Assembly (NCBI RefSeq): GCF_015234515.1
Contig: NZ_JADGMY010000023.1
Location: forward strand, 430,266-494,265
Length of the DNA: 64,000 nucleotides
From: Cellulomonas sp.
Lineage (GTDB): Bacteria; Actinomycetota; Actinomycetes; Actinomycetales; Cellulomonadaceae
Reading direction: 5' to 3'
Positions 1-7,815 of the stretch are shown here, piece by piece; position 1 is the first letter of the stretch; every line of letters begins with the position of its first letter. The notes under the pieces are model-generated. The model worked only from the letters and a program-made list of their open reading frames with translations, made no database searches and had not been told where the DNA came from. The translations under genes and the position numbers were made by a program.

Positions 1-1
1 C

Positions 2-247
2 CGGCTGCGGGAGCTCGCGGCGCAGGAGGTCGGCTCGACGTGGCCCATGGTGCTGGCCGTCCTCGAGCCGTGGCTCCTGGATGTCGCGGCCGGTCGGCAG
101 GAGCCGACCTACGCGACGGCCGAGTCCGCGCGGTGGGCCGGTCCCGACGCCGCGGGGGTGCCCGTGGACGCGGAGCTCGTCGCCCGCTACGTGCGGCACA
201 TGGCCGACGTGGGGTTCGTCGAGCGTGTCCCGGTGGTCGTCCCGTGA
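2..247 (+). CDS. C-terminal end of an unrecognised protein (cut by window edge)
   Basis: The last 81 residues of a protein whose start lies before the window. It reads on without stop from base 2 and ends in VGFVERVPVVVP. The composition is that of a soluble helical domain, with no motif I can name. Its TGA overlaps the GTG start of the adenylation gene (GTGA), so the two are almost certainly co-translated and it probably belongs to the same biosynthetic locus. I do not assign a function. Confidence 0.7.
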   Translation, partial: RLRELAAQEVGSTWPMVLAVLEPWLLDVAAGRQEPTYATAESARWAGPDAAGVPVDAELVARYVRHMADVGFVERVPVVVP

Positions 248-1779
248 CCGCCGTGACGCCCGGGGTCCCCTCGGGCGAGCGGATCGACGCGCGCGTCGCG
301 GCGATCGCGGCGGCACGACCCGACGCCGTCGCGGTCGTCGACGGGGACGTGTGCACCACGTACGGCGAGCTGGTGCGCCGCGCGTCGGACGTGGCCGGGC
401 TCCTCGACGCGGCGCAGGTGCCGTCCGGCACGCTCGTGGGGGTGCGACTGCCGCGCGGCACCGAGCTCGTCGTCGCCGTCCTCGGGGTCCTCCTGCACGG
501 GTGCGGGTACGTGCCGCTCGACCCGACGTACCCCGCGGCGCGCGAGTCGCAGGTCGTCCGCGACGCGCGGCTCGCCGTCGTCCTGACGGGTGACGCCGAC
601 GGTCGGCCCGTCCCGGTCGGGGTGCCGCGCGCGGGGGAGTCGCACGTGCTGCCGCCGGACGTCTGCTACGTGATCCACACCTCCGGCTCCACCGGCGTCC
701 CCAAGGGGGTCGTCGTCGGGCACGCGCACGTCACGGCGCTGCTCGACGCGTGCGCCCGCCGCATCGACACGGGGCCGGACGATGTGTGGTCGTCCTTCCA
801 CTCGACGAGCTTCGACTTCTCGGTGTGGGAGATGTTCGGCCCGCTGCTGTCCGGTGGTCAGCTCGTCGTCGTGCCACGGTCGGCGACGCGCGACATGGCG
901 GAGCTGGCGATGCTCGTCGCGACCGAGCAGGTCACCGTGCTGAGCCTGGTGCCGACGGTCTTCGGCCACCTCGTCGGCGCCCTGGTCGACGCACCCGTGT
1001 CCCTGCCGGACCTGCGGCACGTGGTCCTCGGCGGTGAGGCCGTCGACCTGGAGACGGTCGCGCGCTGGCGCGCGACGGGCCTGGCGCCCGCGGCACGGCT
1101 CTCCAACATGTACGGCATCACCGAGACCACCGTGCACGTCACCCACCGCTACCTGACGGGGGACGAGGTGGCGGTGCTGCCGGGGGCGACGCCCGTGGGC
1201 AGGGAGCTCGACCACCTGCGCGTCACCGTGGTGGACGAGGAGCTGCAACCCGTCCCGGCCGGTGTCCCGGGCGAGCTCCTCGTCACGGGAGCGTCGGTCG
1301 CCCACGGGTACCTGGACCGTCCGGCCCTGGACCGGGAGCGCTTCGTCGATCACCCCCACGGCCGGGCGTACCGCAGCGGCGACCGCGGGCTGCGGGACGC
1401 CGACGGCGAGCTGCACGTGCTGGGGAGGCGGGACCGCCAGGTGCAGGTGCGCGGGTTCCGCGTCGAGCTCGGTGAGCCGGAGGCCGTGCTGCGCGCGCAC
1501 CCGCAGGTCCTGCAGTGCGTCGTGCACGTGGTCACGGCGGCCGACGGCACCGCCGTCCTCGCCGCCGACTACGCACCGGTGCCGGGCGCCGACCTGCAGC
1601 CGGCCGACGTGGTGCGCCACCTCGCCGCGCAGCTGCCGCGGCACCTGGTGCCGGACCGTGTCACGCGGCACGACCTGCTGCCGGTCACCGCCAACGGAAA
1701 GGTCGCCGTCGGCTCGCCCGGGAATTGCGACGCATTTCCCAGCACATTGGTGGATGCCGCCCGGGGCGGCCGCTCATAA
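244..1779 (+). CDS. Stand-alone amino-acid adenylation enzyme, predicted threonine-like pocket
   Basis: 511 aa, an AMP-forming adenylation domain of the NRPS type: it would make an aminoacyl-AMP. Core motifs in order: A3 YVIHTSGSTG (about 142), A4 FDFSVWEMF (about 190), A5 NMYGITETT (about 288), A7 YRSGDRG, A8 GRRDRQVQVRGFR and A10 PVTANGKV with the catalytic Lys near 486. Aligned by eye to PheA, the pocket residues read D-F-W-S-V-G-M-V-H-K, close to the published threonine code D-F-W-N-I-G-M-V-H-K. It stops about 25 residues after A10 with no carrier-protein domain, and no separate carrier protein is visible in the window. The GTG start at 244 is chosen because it overlaps the upstream stop. 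A precursor-like gene follows 55 bp downstream. The substrate call is an inference from the code. Confidence 0.88.
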   Translation: MTAVTPGVPSGERIDARVAAIAAARPDAVAVVDGDVCTTYGELVRRASDVAGLLDAAQVPSGTLVGVRLPRGTELVVAVLGVLLHGCGYVPLDPTYPAARESQVVRDARLAVVLTGDADGRPVPVGVPRAGESHVLPPDVCYVIHTSGSTGVPKGVVVGHAHVTALLDACARRIDTGPDDVWSSFHSTSFDFSVWEMFGPLLSGGQLVVVPRSATRDMAELAMLVATEQVTVLSLVPTVFGHLVGALVDAPVSLPDLRHVVLGGEAVDLETVARWRATGLAPAARLSNMYGITETTVHVTHRYLTGDEVAVLPGATPVGRELDHLRVTVVDEELQPVPAGVPGELLVTGASVAHGYLDRPALDRERFVDHPHGRAYRSGDRGLRDADGELHVLGRRDRQVQVRGFRVELGEPEAVLRAHPQVLQCVVHVVTAADGTAVLAADYAPVPGADLQPADVVRHLAAQLPRHLVPDRVTRHDLLPVTANGKVAVGSPGNCDAFPSTLVDAARGGRS

Positions 1780-1834
1780 AGTCGTCGCGTCGAGGCAGGG
1801 GCCGCGACGACGACAAAATCCTGGAGGTCATGCG

Positions 1835-2107
1835 ATGAATGCCATCGAGAACGCCGCGCAGCGACTCGTCCCGTCCGACGGCGCCGGTGTGATCGCGCCG
1901 CTCGAGCCCGTCGCCGTGGCGGCGCCCGTGCTCACCCCGGTCGCGCTCGCCTGGGCCGCGGGCATGGCGGCCGGTGCCGCCTACCACTGCTACAAGAACG
2001 GCTGCACCAGCGCCGAGGCCGCGTTCGTCGGCATGGTCGCCCAGGAGGGCGGCGAGCTCACCGCCGACGAGCTGATCCAGGGCCGCACGCAGATGCTGCG
2101 CGGCTGA
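1835..2107 (+). CDS. Small precursor-like peptide 1 (two cysteines)
   Basis: 90 aa, preceded by a good ribosome site (GGAGG). The N-terminal part (MNAIENAAQR..VP.. to PLE) is polar and leader-like. Residues 26-50 are rich in Ala/Val/Pro and include LTPVALAWAAG. A short motif CYKNGC (C52, C57) follows, then an acidic helix ending ELIQGRTQMLRG. It is clearly homologous to the 89-aa ORF at 13060: nearly gapless, with shared MNxIExAAxRxVP, PLE, ALAWA, Y50 and a C-terminal ELxxxRxxxL.G. A perfect hairpin terminator follows 14 bp after the stop. I infer a precursor of a modified or secreted peptide because of size, pairing and neighbours. No known family was recognised. It could instead be a small structural or regulatory protein. 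Confidence 0.75.
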   Translation: MNAIENAAQRLVPSDGAGVIAPLEPVAVAAPVLTPVALAWAAGMAAGAAYHCYKNGCTSAEAAFVGMVAQEGGELTADELIQGRTQMLRG

Positions 2108-2121
2108 CCGGACGCACGACG

Positions 2122-2163
2122 GCCACGAGCCGCACGGGACTCGCCCCCCGTGCGGCTCGTGGC
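2122..2163 (+). terminator. Strong hairpin terminator after peptide gene 1
   Basis: Perfect 17-bp inverted repeat GCCACGAGCCGCACGGG / CCCGTGCGGCTCGTGGC with an 8-nt loop, without a U tract, as is common in high-GC actinobacteria. It should end or attenuate the adenylation-peptide transcript. Confidence 0.85.
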
Positions 2164-2217
2164 GTCCGCGCGCCCACCGCCGGCGCCACCCAGGGGGGCC
2201 GGCGGGCATGGCCAGAA

Positions 2218-2235
2218 GGCTAGGTTCCCCTAGCC
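2218..2235. promoter_or_regulatory. Small palindrome upstream of the HTTM operon
   Basis: GGCTAGG-ttcc-CCTAGCC, 7-bp perfect arms, about 100 bp before the HTTM start and after the terminator, so in the position of a promoter or operator for the eight-gene operon. Its role is inferred from position only. Confidence 0.4.
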
Positions 2236-2337
2236 GTCGATCCCTCCGAAGGGGCCGTGGCGGGTGGGTTGCCGTGGTCGCACGATGAACGGGCGGCTGC
2301 AGATCCTGCTATGGCCGGCACGAGGAGCGGAGCGACA

Positions 2338-3219
2338 ATGGGTCAGAATTCCTCGGCGCCTTTCAGCCGAGCACTCACGAGCGTCGAGACGATCACGTCC
2401 GTGGGTATCGCGCTCACGGCGATGGAGTACCTCGCACGTCCGCAGCAGCTCGGTGACAAGGGCCTGCTGAGCTGGGACGTGGAGCGCACGCGCATGCGCG
2501 CCGCGTCCCGGCGCCGCGCGGACGTCCTGGACGTCCTGGCCAAGCCGCCGGGCATCTACGTCGTGTTCGCGCTGCGGCTGCTCGCGGCGCTCGTCCTTCT
2601 CAACCCGGCATCGCCCGCACGCGCACGCACCATCGCGGTCGGGTACATCTCGGCCACGACGTACGCGCTGCACTACCGGATCCGGTACGGCACCGACGGC
2701 ACGGACCACATGACCCTGCTGACCTACGCCGCGCTGTTCGTCGCGCGCGTCATGCCGGGTGACGCGCGGGTCCAGCAGGCGTGCACCTGGTTCATCGCGG
2801 GGCAGACGAGCCTGTCGTACCTGGCGGCCGGGCTCGCCAAGGCCGCGGGGCCGTCCTGGCGGACGGGGCTCGCGATGCCCGGGATCTTCCGCACCAAGGT
2901 CTACGGCGACCGCCGCGTGCACGCCATGCTCAAGGACCGTCGCCTGCTGTCGACCGTCGCAGGGTGGGCGGTCGTCGTGGGGGAGGTCGTGCTGCCGCTG
3001 GTGCTCGTCGCTCCCCGGCGCTCAGGATGGGCGCTGCTCGGGATGGGGGCCTCCTTCCACGTCGGCAACGCGATGTTCATGGGGCTCAACCGCTTCGTGT
3101 GGGCGTTCGTGGGCACCTACCCCGCGGTCGTGGCGTGCGCCCGGTCGATGTCGCTCGACGACCCGCGTGACCTGGTCCGCGGCGTCACCGGGACGGTCCG
3201 ACGCGCGAGAGGACGCTGA
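2338..3219 (+). CDS. HTTM-type multi-pass membrane protein (SdpB-like context)
   Basis: 293 aa with several hydrophobic segments, resembling HTTM proteins, the membrane region related to vitamin-K-dependent carboxylase. That group includes SdpB, needed to mature the SDP toxin of Bacillus. Visible traits are the positively charged loop DVERTRMRAASRRR, YALHYRIRYGTDGTDHMT (His-rich, typical HTTM spacing), and SFHVGNAMFMGLNRFVWAFV near the C terminus. An upstream GTG at 2257 is possible, but ATG 2338 has a clear GAGGAG ribosome site. The exporter gene begins 2 bp after its stop. DCC proteins such as the one at 7327 often neighbour HTTM proteins. A role in peptide maturation or export is inferred from the family and from the small SdpA-like protein at 6070. 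Confidence 0.7.
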   Translation: MGQNSSAPFSRALTSVETITSVGIALTAMEYLARPQQLGDKGLLSWDVERTRMRAASRRRADVLDVLAKPPGIYVVFALRLLAALVLLNPASPARARTIAVGYISATTYALHYRIRYGTDGTDHMTLLTYAALFVARVMPGDARVQQACTWFIAGQTSLSYLAAGLAKAAGPSWRTGLAMPGIFRTKVYGDRRVHAMLKDRRLLSTVAGWAVVVGEVVLPLVLVAPRRSGWALLGMGASFHVGNAMFMGLNRFVWAFVGTYPAVVACARSMSLDDPRDLVRGVTGTVRRARGR

Positions 3220-3221
3220 CC

Positions 3222-5039
3222 GTGGTCACGCCTGCCGCGCCCGGTGCGGCCGTGCCCGGGCCCGTGCGCCTCGTCGCGCGGCTGCTGCGGCCGCGCGCGC
3301 TCGCGCTCGGCGTCGCGATCGGGCTCGGCATCCTGGCCGCCGGCGCGTCGCTGAGCCAGCCCGTGCTCGTCGGGGGACTCGTCTCCGAGCTGCAGGACGG
3401 CGGCATCGCCCCGGGATCGATCGCACGCTTCGTCGCGGTCTTCGTCGCGGAGGCCCTGCTGCTCGGACTGCAGGCGTACGTCCTCGGCGTGACGGGCAGC
3501 CGCGTGGTGCTCGACCTGCGGCGACGGCTGGCCCGTACGCTCCTGCGCGCCCCGATGTCCGTCCACGCGGACCTGCGCACCGGTGACACGCTCACCCGGC
3601 TCGTCACCGACACCTCGATGATGCGCACGACCCTGACGCAGGCGCTGGCCGTCGTCGTGCTCTCGCTCGTGACCGTCCTCGGCGCGATCGTCCTCATGCT
3701 CGTCATCGACGTCGTCCTGACGCTTGTCCTGGCGGCGTGCATCGCGCTCACGACCGTCGCGAGCCTGGTGGTGTCGTCTCGTGTCCGAGGTGCGACCCAC
3801 GACATGCTGTCCCACGCCGGTGACCTCGGCGCGGCCCTCCAGCGCGCGCTCGGCGGCATCGTGACGGTCAAGCTGAGCCGTGCCGAGGACCGCGAGGCCG
3901 CGCGTCTGGCCCGGCACGCCGAGGCCGCGCACGACAGCGGCGTGCGCGCGGTGCGCCTCGCGGCGCTCATGACCCCGGTCGCAAACGGCGGCGTGCAGGC
4001 CACGTTCGCGCTGGTGTTCACGCTCGGAGCCTCGCGGGCCGCCGCCGGACACCTCGGTGTCGGCGAGCTGGCGTCGTTCCTGCTGCTGCTCTTCTACCTC
4101 GTCTCGCCCCTCGTGGCCCTGTTCTCCGCCATCGCGCAGCTGCAGCAGGGCCTGGCGGCGACGGCGCGCGTCGCGGTCGTGCTGGACCTGCCCGACGAGT
4201 CCCGCGAGGCGGCTGTGGCGGACCCGCCCGCGCTCCGCGAGCCCGCGCTCAGCGAGCCCGGGCTCCCCGAGCCCGCGCTGCGCGTGCGCGGGCTGACGTT
4301 CGGCTACGGCGACCGGCCGGTCCTGCGTGGCCTCGACCTGGACGTGCCGGCGCGGGGCGTCACGGCGATCGTCGGGGCGTCCGGCGCCGGCAAGTCGACG
4401 CTGCTCGTGCTGCTCGCGCGGCTGTGGGACCCGCCGCCCGGGAGCGTGACGCTGCAGGGGAGGGACGTCCGGGCCGTCCCGCTGCCCGAACTGCGGCGCC
4501 GCGTCGCGCTCGTCGAGCAGGAGGCGGGCCTGCTCGACGCCTCCATCCGGGAGAACGTCCTGCTCGCCGCACCCGACGCCGACGACCACGCGCTCGCCGT
4601 GGCGCTCGAGCGCGCCGACCTCACGCGCTGGGTCGAGTCCCTCCCGGACGGCCTGGACACGCAGGTCGGTGAGCGGGGCACGGCCGTCTCCGGCGGGCAG
4701 CGGCAGCGCATCGCGGTGGCGCGGATGCTGCTCCTGGACCCCGACGTGCTCGTCCTGGACGAGGCGACGGCCCACCTCGACAGCGACAGCGAGCACGCGC
4801 TGCGCCGGGCCGTGCAGGAGATCGCACGCGAGCGTGCCGTGCTGGTCGTCGCGCACCGGCTCTCGACGGTGACGCAGGCCGACGTCATCCACGTCGTCGA
4901 GGAGGGTCGCGTGGTCGCCTCGGGCCCGCACCGGGAGCTGCTCGCGCACGAGACGTACCGCCGCCTGGTGCGGCACCAGCTGCTCGACGCCGGCGACGAC
5001 CCCGTGGCCGGCCGTGAGGTCGTGGAGGTGACCGGATGA
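3222..5039 (+). CDS. ABC exporter, fused membrane and ATPase domains
   Basis: 605 aa half-transporter. The N-terminal about 340 residues hold six membrane helices. The ATPase follows with Walker A GASGAGKST, signature VSGGQRQRIAVAR, Walker B VLVLDEATAHLD and the H-loop VAHRLSTV. There is no C39 peptidase domain, so leader removal would need another enzyme such as the M16 pair at 13396-16064. A Pro/Glu-rich linker with repeated EPxL (residues about 340-350) joins the domains. It starts with GTG 2 bp after the HTTM gene and overlaps the next gene by ATGA. The likely cargo is the peptide product of this locus, inferred from context. Confidence 0.9.
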   Translation: MVTPAAPGAAVPGPVRLVARLLRPRALALGVAIGLGILAAGASLSQPVLVGGLVSELQDGGIAPGSIARFVAVFVAEALLLGLQAYVLGVTGSRVVLDLRRRLARTLLRAPMSVHADLRTGDTLTRLVTDTSMMRTTLTQALAVVVLSLVTVLGAIVLMLVIDVVLTLVLAACIALTTVASLVVSSRVRGATHDMLSHAGDLGAALQRALGGIVTVKLSRAEDREAARLARHAEAAHDSGVRAVRLAALMTPVANGGVQATFALVFTLGASRAAAGHLGVGELASFLLLLFYLVSPLVALFSAIAQLQQGLAATARVAVVLDLPDESREAAVADPPALREPALSEPGLPEPALRVRGLTFGYGDRPVLRGLDLDVPARGVTAIVGASGAGKSTLLVLLARLWDPPPGSVTLQGRDVRAVPLPELRRRVALVEQEAGLLDASIRENVLLAAPDADDHALAVALERADLTRWVESLPDGLDTQVGERGTAVSGGQRQRIAVARMLLLDPDVLVLDEATAHLDSDSEHALRRAVQEIARERAVLVVAHRLSTVTQADVIHVVEEGRVVASGPHRELLAHETYRRLVRHQLLDAGDDPVAGREVVEVTG

Positions 5040-6073
5040 GTGAGGCGCAGTTCTACAAGGGCATCGCGCTCGCGTCGTCGGTGGTGGCCGCACTGGTCGC
5101 GACGGGCGTCGCGGCCGAGGCGGTAGCGGCGCGTCGTGACCGCCGCGCGCACCCGCCGACGGGTGAGGTCGTCGACGCGGGCGGCGTGCGGCTGCACGTG
5201 GAGTCGCGGGGCCGCGGCCTGCCGGGCCCGACCGTCGTGCTCGAGAACGGCATGTCGTGCCCGTTGGAGATCTGGTCGTGGGTGCAGGAGCGTGTCGGCG
5301 CGCATGTCCCGACCGTCGCCTACGACCGGGCGGGCATCGGGCGCTCGGAGCCCGGACCGCGGCCCCGGACCGCGCAGCGCTCGGTCGACGAGCTCCGGGC
5401 GGCGCTGGCCGCGGCGGGTCACGCTCCGCCGTACGTCCTGGTGGCGCACTCGTACGGCGGCCTGCTGGTGCGGCACTTCGCGGCGACGCACCCGCAGGAG
5501 GTCGCGGGTCTGGTCCTCGTCGACGTGTCGCACCCCGACCAGCTCAGCCGCTCGCCACGCCAGCAGCTGGGACTGACCGCGGTGGAGCAGCACCTGCGTG
5601 ACGCTGAGCTCAAGGCGAGCGTCGGCCTGCTGCGGCGGACCGCGACCGCCGAGCGGCTCAACCTCGTCGGCCTGCCACCGGACCGGGTCACCTCGGCGGT
5701 CGCCGCGTCCCGCGCGCGCGGCATGTGGACGGCGTCGATCGCCGAGTTCGAGGCGTGGACGCGATCGGTGAACGACGAGGTGCGCGCGGGCACGCTGCGG
5801 CGCGACCTGCCGCTGTGCGTGCTCGTCGCGGAACGCACGCACGAGGAGGACCCGGCCCACCTGCCGATGCAGCGCGAGCTCGCGGAGCTGTCCGACCACC
5901 CCGACCTGCGGCTCGTCGCGGGGGCCGACCACTTCACCGTCCTGACGGACCGCGAGCACGCGCAGCGCGTGGCGGACGCCGTGCTCGACGTCGTGGCGGC
6001 CGTCCGCGCGGGAGCGCCGCTCGAGGCCGGCAGCAGCGCGACCGCTGCCGCGGGTGCGGGGGCCGTGCGGTGA
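5036..6073 (+). CDS. Alpha/beta hydrolase with N-terminal membrane anchor
   Basis: 345 aa. A hydrophobic N-terminal segment (LASSVVAALVATGVAAEAVAA) probably anchors it. The hydrolase core follows with VAYDRAGIGRSEP, nucleophile elbow VAHSYGG (Ser), an acid near LPLCVLVAERTHEED and the catalytic His in GADHFTVL. This gives a complete catalytic triad, unlike the hydrolase-like protein at 9089. It overlaps both neighbours (ATGA, GTGA) within the HTTM/exporter operon. The substrate cannot be read from the sequence. Ester or peptide release, or self-protection, are possible roles. Confidence 0.85.
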   Translation: MSEAQFYKGIALASSVVAALVATGVAAEAVAARRDRRAHPPTGEVVDAGGVRLHVESRGRGLPGPTVVLENGMSCPLEIWSWVQERVGAHVPTVAYDRAGIGRSEPGPRPRTAQRSVDELRAALAAAGHAPPYVLVAHSYGGLLVRHFAATHPQEVAGLVLVDVSHPDQLSRSPRQQLGLTAVEQHLRDAELKASVGLLRRTATAERLNLVGLPPDRVTSAVAASRARGMWTASIAEFEAWTRSVNDEVRAGTLRRDLPLCVLVAERTHEEDPAHLPMQRELAELSDHPDLRLVAGADHFTVLTDREHAQRVADAVLDVVAAVRAGAPLEAGSSATAAAGAGAVR

Positions 6074-6621
6074 GCGTGTCGTGGCCGGGCGCCCGTGACC
6101 TGCGGTTCGGTGCGGTCGTCGCCGTGCTGTCCGCCTGGTTCATCGCGAGCGCGGTCAAGCAGGAGCCGACGCGACGCCTGACGGCGCTCGACAAGCTCGA
6201 GGGTGTGGGGATCGTGCTGCCCGAGTGGCGGTTCTTCGCCCCGAACCCGGGCGTCCACGACACCCACCTGCTGTACCGCGACCAGCTGGAGGACGGCACG
6301 CTCACGCCCTGGCGGGAGTGCTTCCCGGCCGAGCAGCGGCGTCTCGTCCAGATCTTCTGGCACCCGGACCGCCGGGCGGAGAAGGTCGTCATGGACGCGA
6401 TCGGCGAGATCATCCGCACGCTCGACAGCGGGATCCTGGAGAAGAAGGAGGACCTCCAGGTCACCATCACCTACCTGGTGCTGCTCAACTACGCGACGCA
6501 CGGCTGCGAGCACCCGCCGGGGGCGCGGCGCACGCAGTTCCTCATCGCACGGTCGACCGGTCACGAGGACGTGGGCGAGCCCCTGCTCCTGTTCCTCTCC
6601 AACCTGCACCGGCTGCCGTGA
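6070..6621 (+). CDS. Small protein with WRFFAPNP motif (SdpA-like)
   Basis: 183 aa with one N-terminal membrane helix (FGAVVAVLSAWFIASAV) and a soluble remainder. The motif LPEWRFFAPNPGVHDTHLLY resembles the WxFF(T/A)xxP block of SdpA-type proteins and of other small partners of HTTM proteins. The C-terminal half (IFWHPDRRAEK..DLQVTITYLVLLNYATHGCEHPP) is unfamiliar. Start GTG overlaps the previous stop. In SDP systems SdpA and SdpB act together to mature the toxin. By analogy this protein may pair with the HTTM protein of the same operon. The family call is from pattern memory, not a search. Confidence 0.6.
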   Translation: MSVSWPGARDLRFGAVVAVLSAWFIASAVKQEPTRRLTALDKLEGVGIVLPEWRFFAPNPGVHDTHLLYRDQLEDGTLTPWRECFPAEQRRLVQIFWHPDRRAEKVVMDAIGEIIRTLDSGILEKKEDLQVTITYLVLLNYATHGCEHPPGARRTQFLIARSTGHEDVGEPLLLFLSNLHRLP

Positions 6622-7316
6622 GCGCCGGGGAGCCGGCCGCGACGGCCGTGGTCCTGCGGCCTCGCGGCCCCGACGACCTGTGGGCGGCCCGGTTCGCGAC
6701 CTTCCTGGCGCGCGCCGACGGCATCGGTCCGGTGCTGACGCGGCCGCTGGGCAGCGCGTGCGTCGTCGGGGGCCGGGGCGTCGTCGTCCACGTCGTGGGG
6801 CTCCCGGCGCGGCTCGAGCCGGGCTCGTGGCTGGCGCGGCACACGGCGTGCGACGGTGCCGCGGTCATGGCGACGGCCGACGCGGCGACCATCGCGGAGG
6901 TCATGGCGATGTTCCGCGTCGGGGTCCGGGGGTTCCTCCACACGTCGTCACCGCCCGAGGAGGTCGTGACCGCCGTCCGCGCGGTCGCGCAGGGGCACCC
7001 GTTCGTGCCGCCGATCCTGTTGCCGGAGGTCGTGCGCGTGACGGCACGGCGCCCCGCGCCGCCGCCCGTGGTGCCGCTCACGGAGCGGGAGCACGACGTG
7101 CTGCGGCACCTCGCGCTCGGCCGGTCCAACCCGCAGGTGGCGGACGCGCTGTTCATCGCGCCCGCGACCGTGCGCACCCACGTGCTGTCGATCCTCCGCA
7201 AGCTGGGCGCGCGCAACCGCACCGAGGCCGTCGTGCGCGCCTACCGGACGGGGCTGCTCGACGTGCAGCTCGACGACACGGACCTCGACGGCCAGGACGC
7301 CGTCAGCGGACGCTGA
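6618..7316 (+). CDS. LuxR-type regulator with degenerate receiver-like domain
   Basis: 232 aa. The C-terminal part is a GerE/LuxR helix-turn-helix: LTEREHDVLRHLALGRSNPQVADALFIAPATVRTHVLSILRKLGARNRTEAV. The N-terminal 130 residues look like a receiver fold in its last third (VRGFLHTSSPPEEVVTAVRAVAQGHPFVPP), but I see no acidic pocket or phospho-acceptor Asp. Start GTG overlaps the previous stop. Being inside the operon, it is the obvious candidate pathway-specific regulator, probably phosphorylation-independent. No kinase is nearby. Confidence 0.85.
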   Translation: MSAGEPAATAVVLRPRGPDDLWAARFATFLARADGIGPVLTRPLGSACVVGGRGVVVHVVGLPARLEPGSWLARHTACDGAAVMATADAATIAEVMAMFRVGVRGFLHTSSPPEEVVTAVRAVAQGHPFVPPILLPEVVRVTARRPAPPPVVPLTEREHDVLRHLALGRSNPQVADALFIAPATVRTHVLSILRKLGARNRTEAVVRAYRTGLLDVQLDDTDLDGQDAVSGR

Positions 7317-7326
7317 GGAGCCCTCG

Positions 7327-7815
7327 ATGACACCCCCACCGCTGGCCCGCGCGCTCGTCGGTCCCCCCAGCCCGGGCGACGACGCACTCCTCGTCTACGA
7401 CGCCGACTGCGGGTTCTGCACACGCACCGTCGAGCGGGCGGTCCGGCACGTGCGGCCCCGGGTCGTGCCTGTGCCGTCGTTCCGGGTGGACCTCGCCGCC
7501 TGCGGCCTGACGCAGGCGCGGGTCGATCACGAGATGGTGCTCGTGCGTCCTGACGGCAGCACCCGGGGCGGTGCGCTCGCGGCGGCCGGTGTGCTGCGCC
7601 GGGCGCAGGGGTCGACGCGCGCGTGCTGGGTGGTCGTCGGACTCGTGCTCGGCCTGCCCCCGGTGCGCTGGCTCGCCGCACCCCTCTACCGCGCCGTCGC
7701 GCGGAACCGGCACCGCATGCCGGGTGCCACCGCGGCCTGCCGGATCACCCCGGCGGGCCCGCCCGACCCCATGGCGGCGCCCGCCGTCCGGACCCCTGCC
7801 AGGAGGACCTCATGA
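7327..7815 (+). CDS. DCC-family (DUF393) thiol protein
   Basis: 162 aa. The N-terminal motif YDADCGFCTRTVERA is the DxxCxxC signature of DCC proteins, proposed thiol-disulfide oxidoreductases. A hydrophobic segment (CWVVVGLVLGLPPVRWLAAPLYRAVARNR) follows, also typical of the family. It lies 10 bp after the regulator gene and overlaps the halogenase-like gene by ATGA. DCC proteins commonly occur with HTTM proteins. Here it might form or shuffle the disulfide of the CYKNGC motif in peptide 1, which is an inference. Confidence 0.85.
   Translation: MTPPPLARALVGPPSPGDDALLVYDADCGFCTRTVERAVRHVRPRVVPVPSFRVDLAACGLTQARVDHEMVLVRPDGSTRGGALAAAGVLRRAQGSTRACWVVVGLVLGLPPVRWLAAPLYRAVARNRHRMPGATAACRITPAGPPDPMAAPAVRTPARRTS

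Noticed and set aside
187..1671. Long minus-strand open frame over the adenylation gene
   Set aside because: Composition shadow of the adenylation gene. No ribosome site or recognisable domain.
3117..5093. 658-codon minus-strand open frame over the ABC exporter
   Set aside because: Arg/His/Gln-rich antisense shadow of a clear exporter gene.
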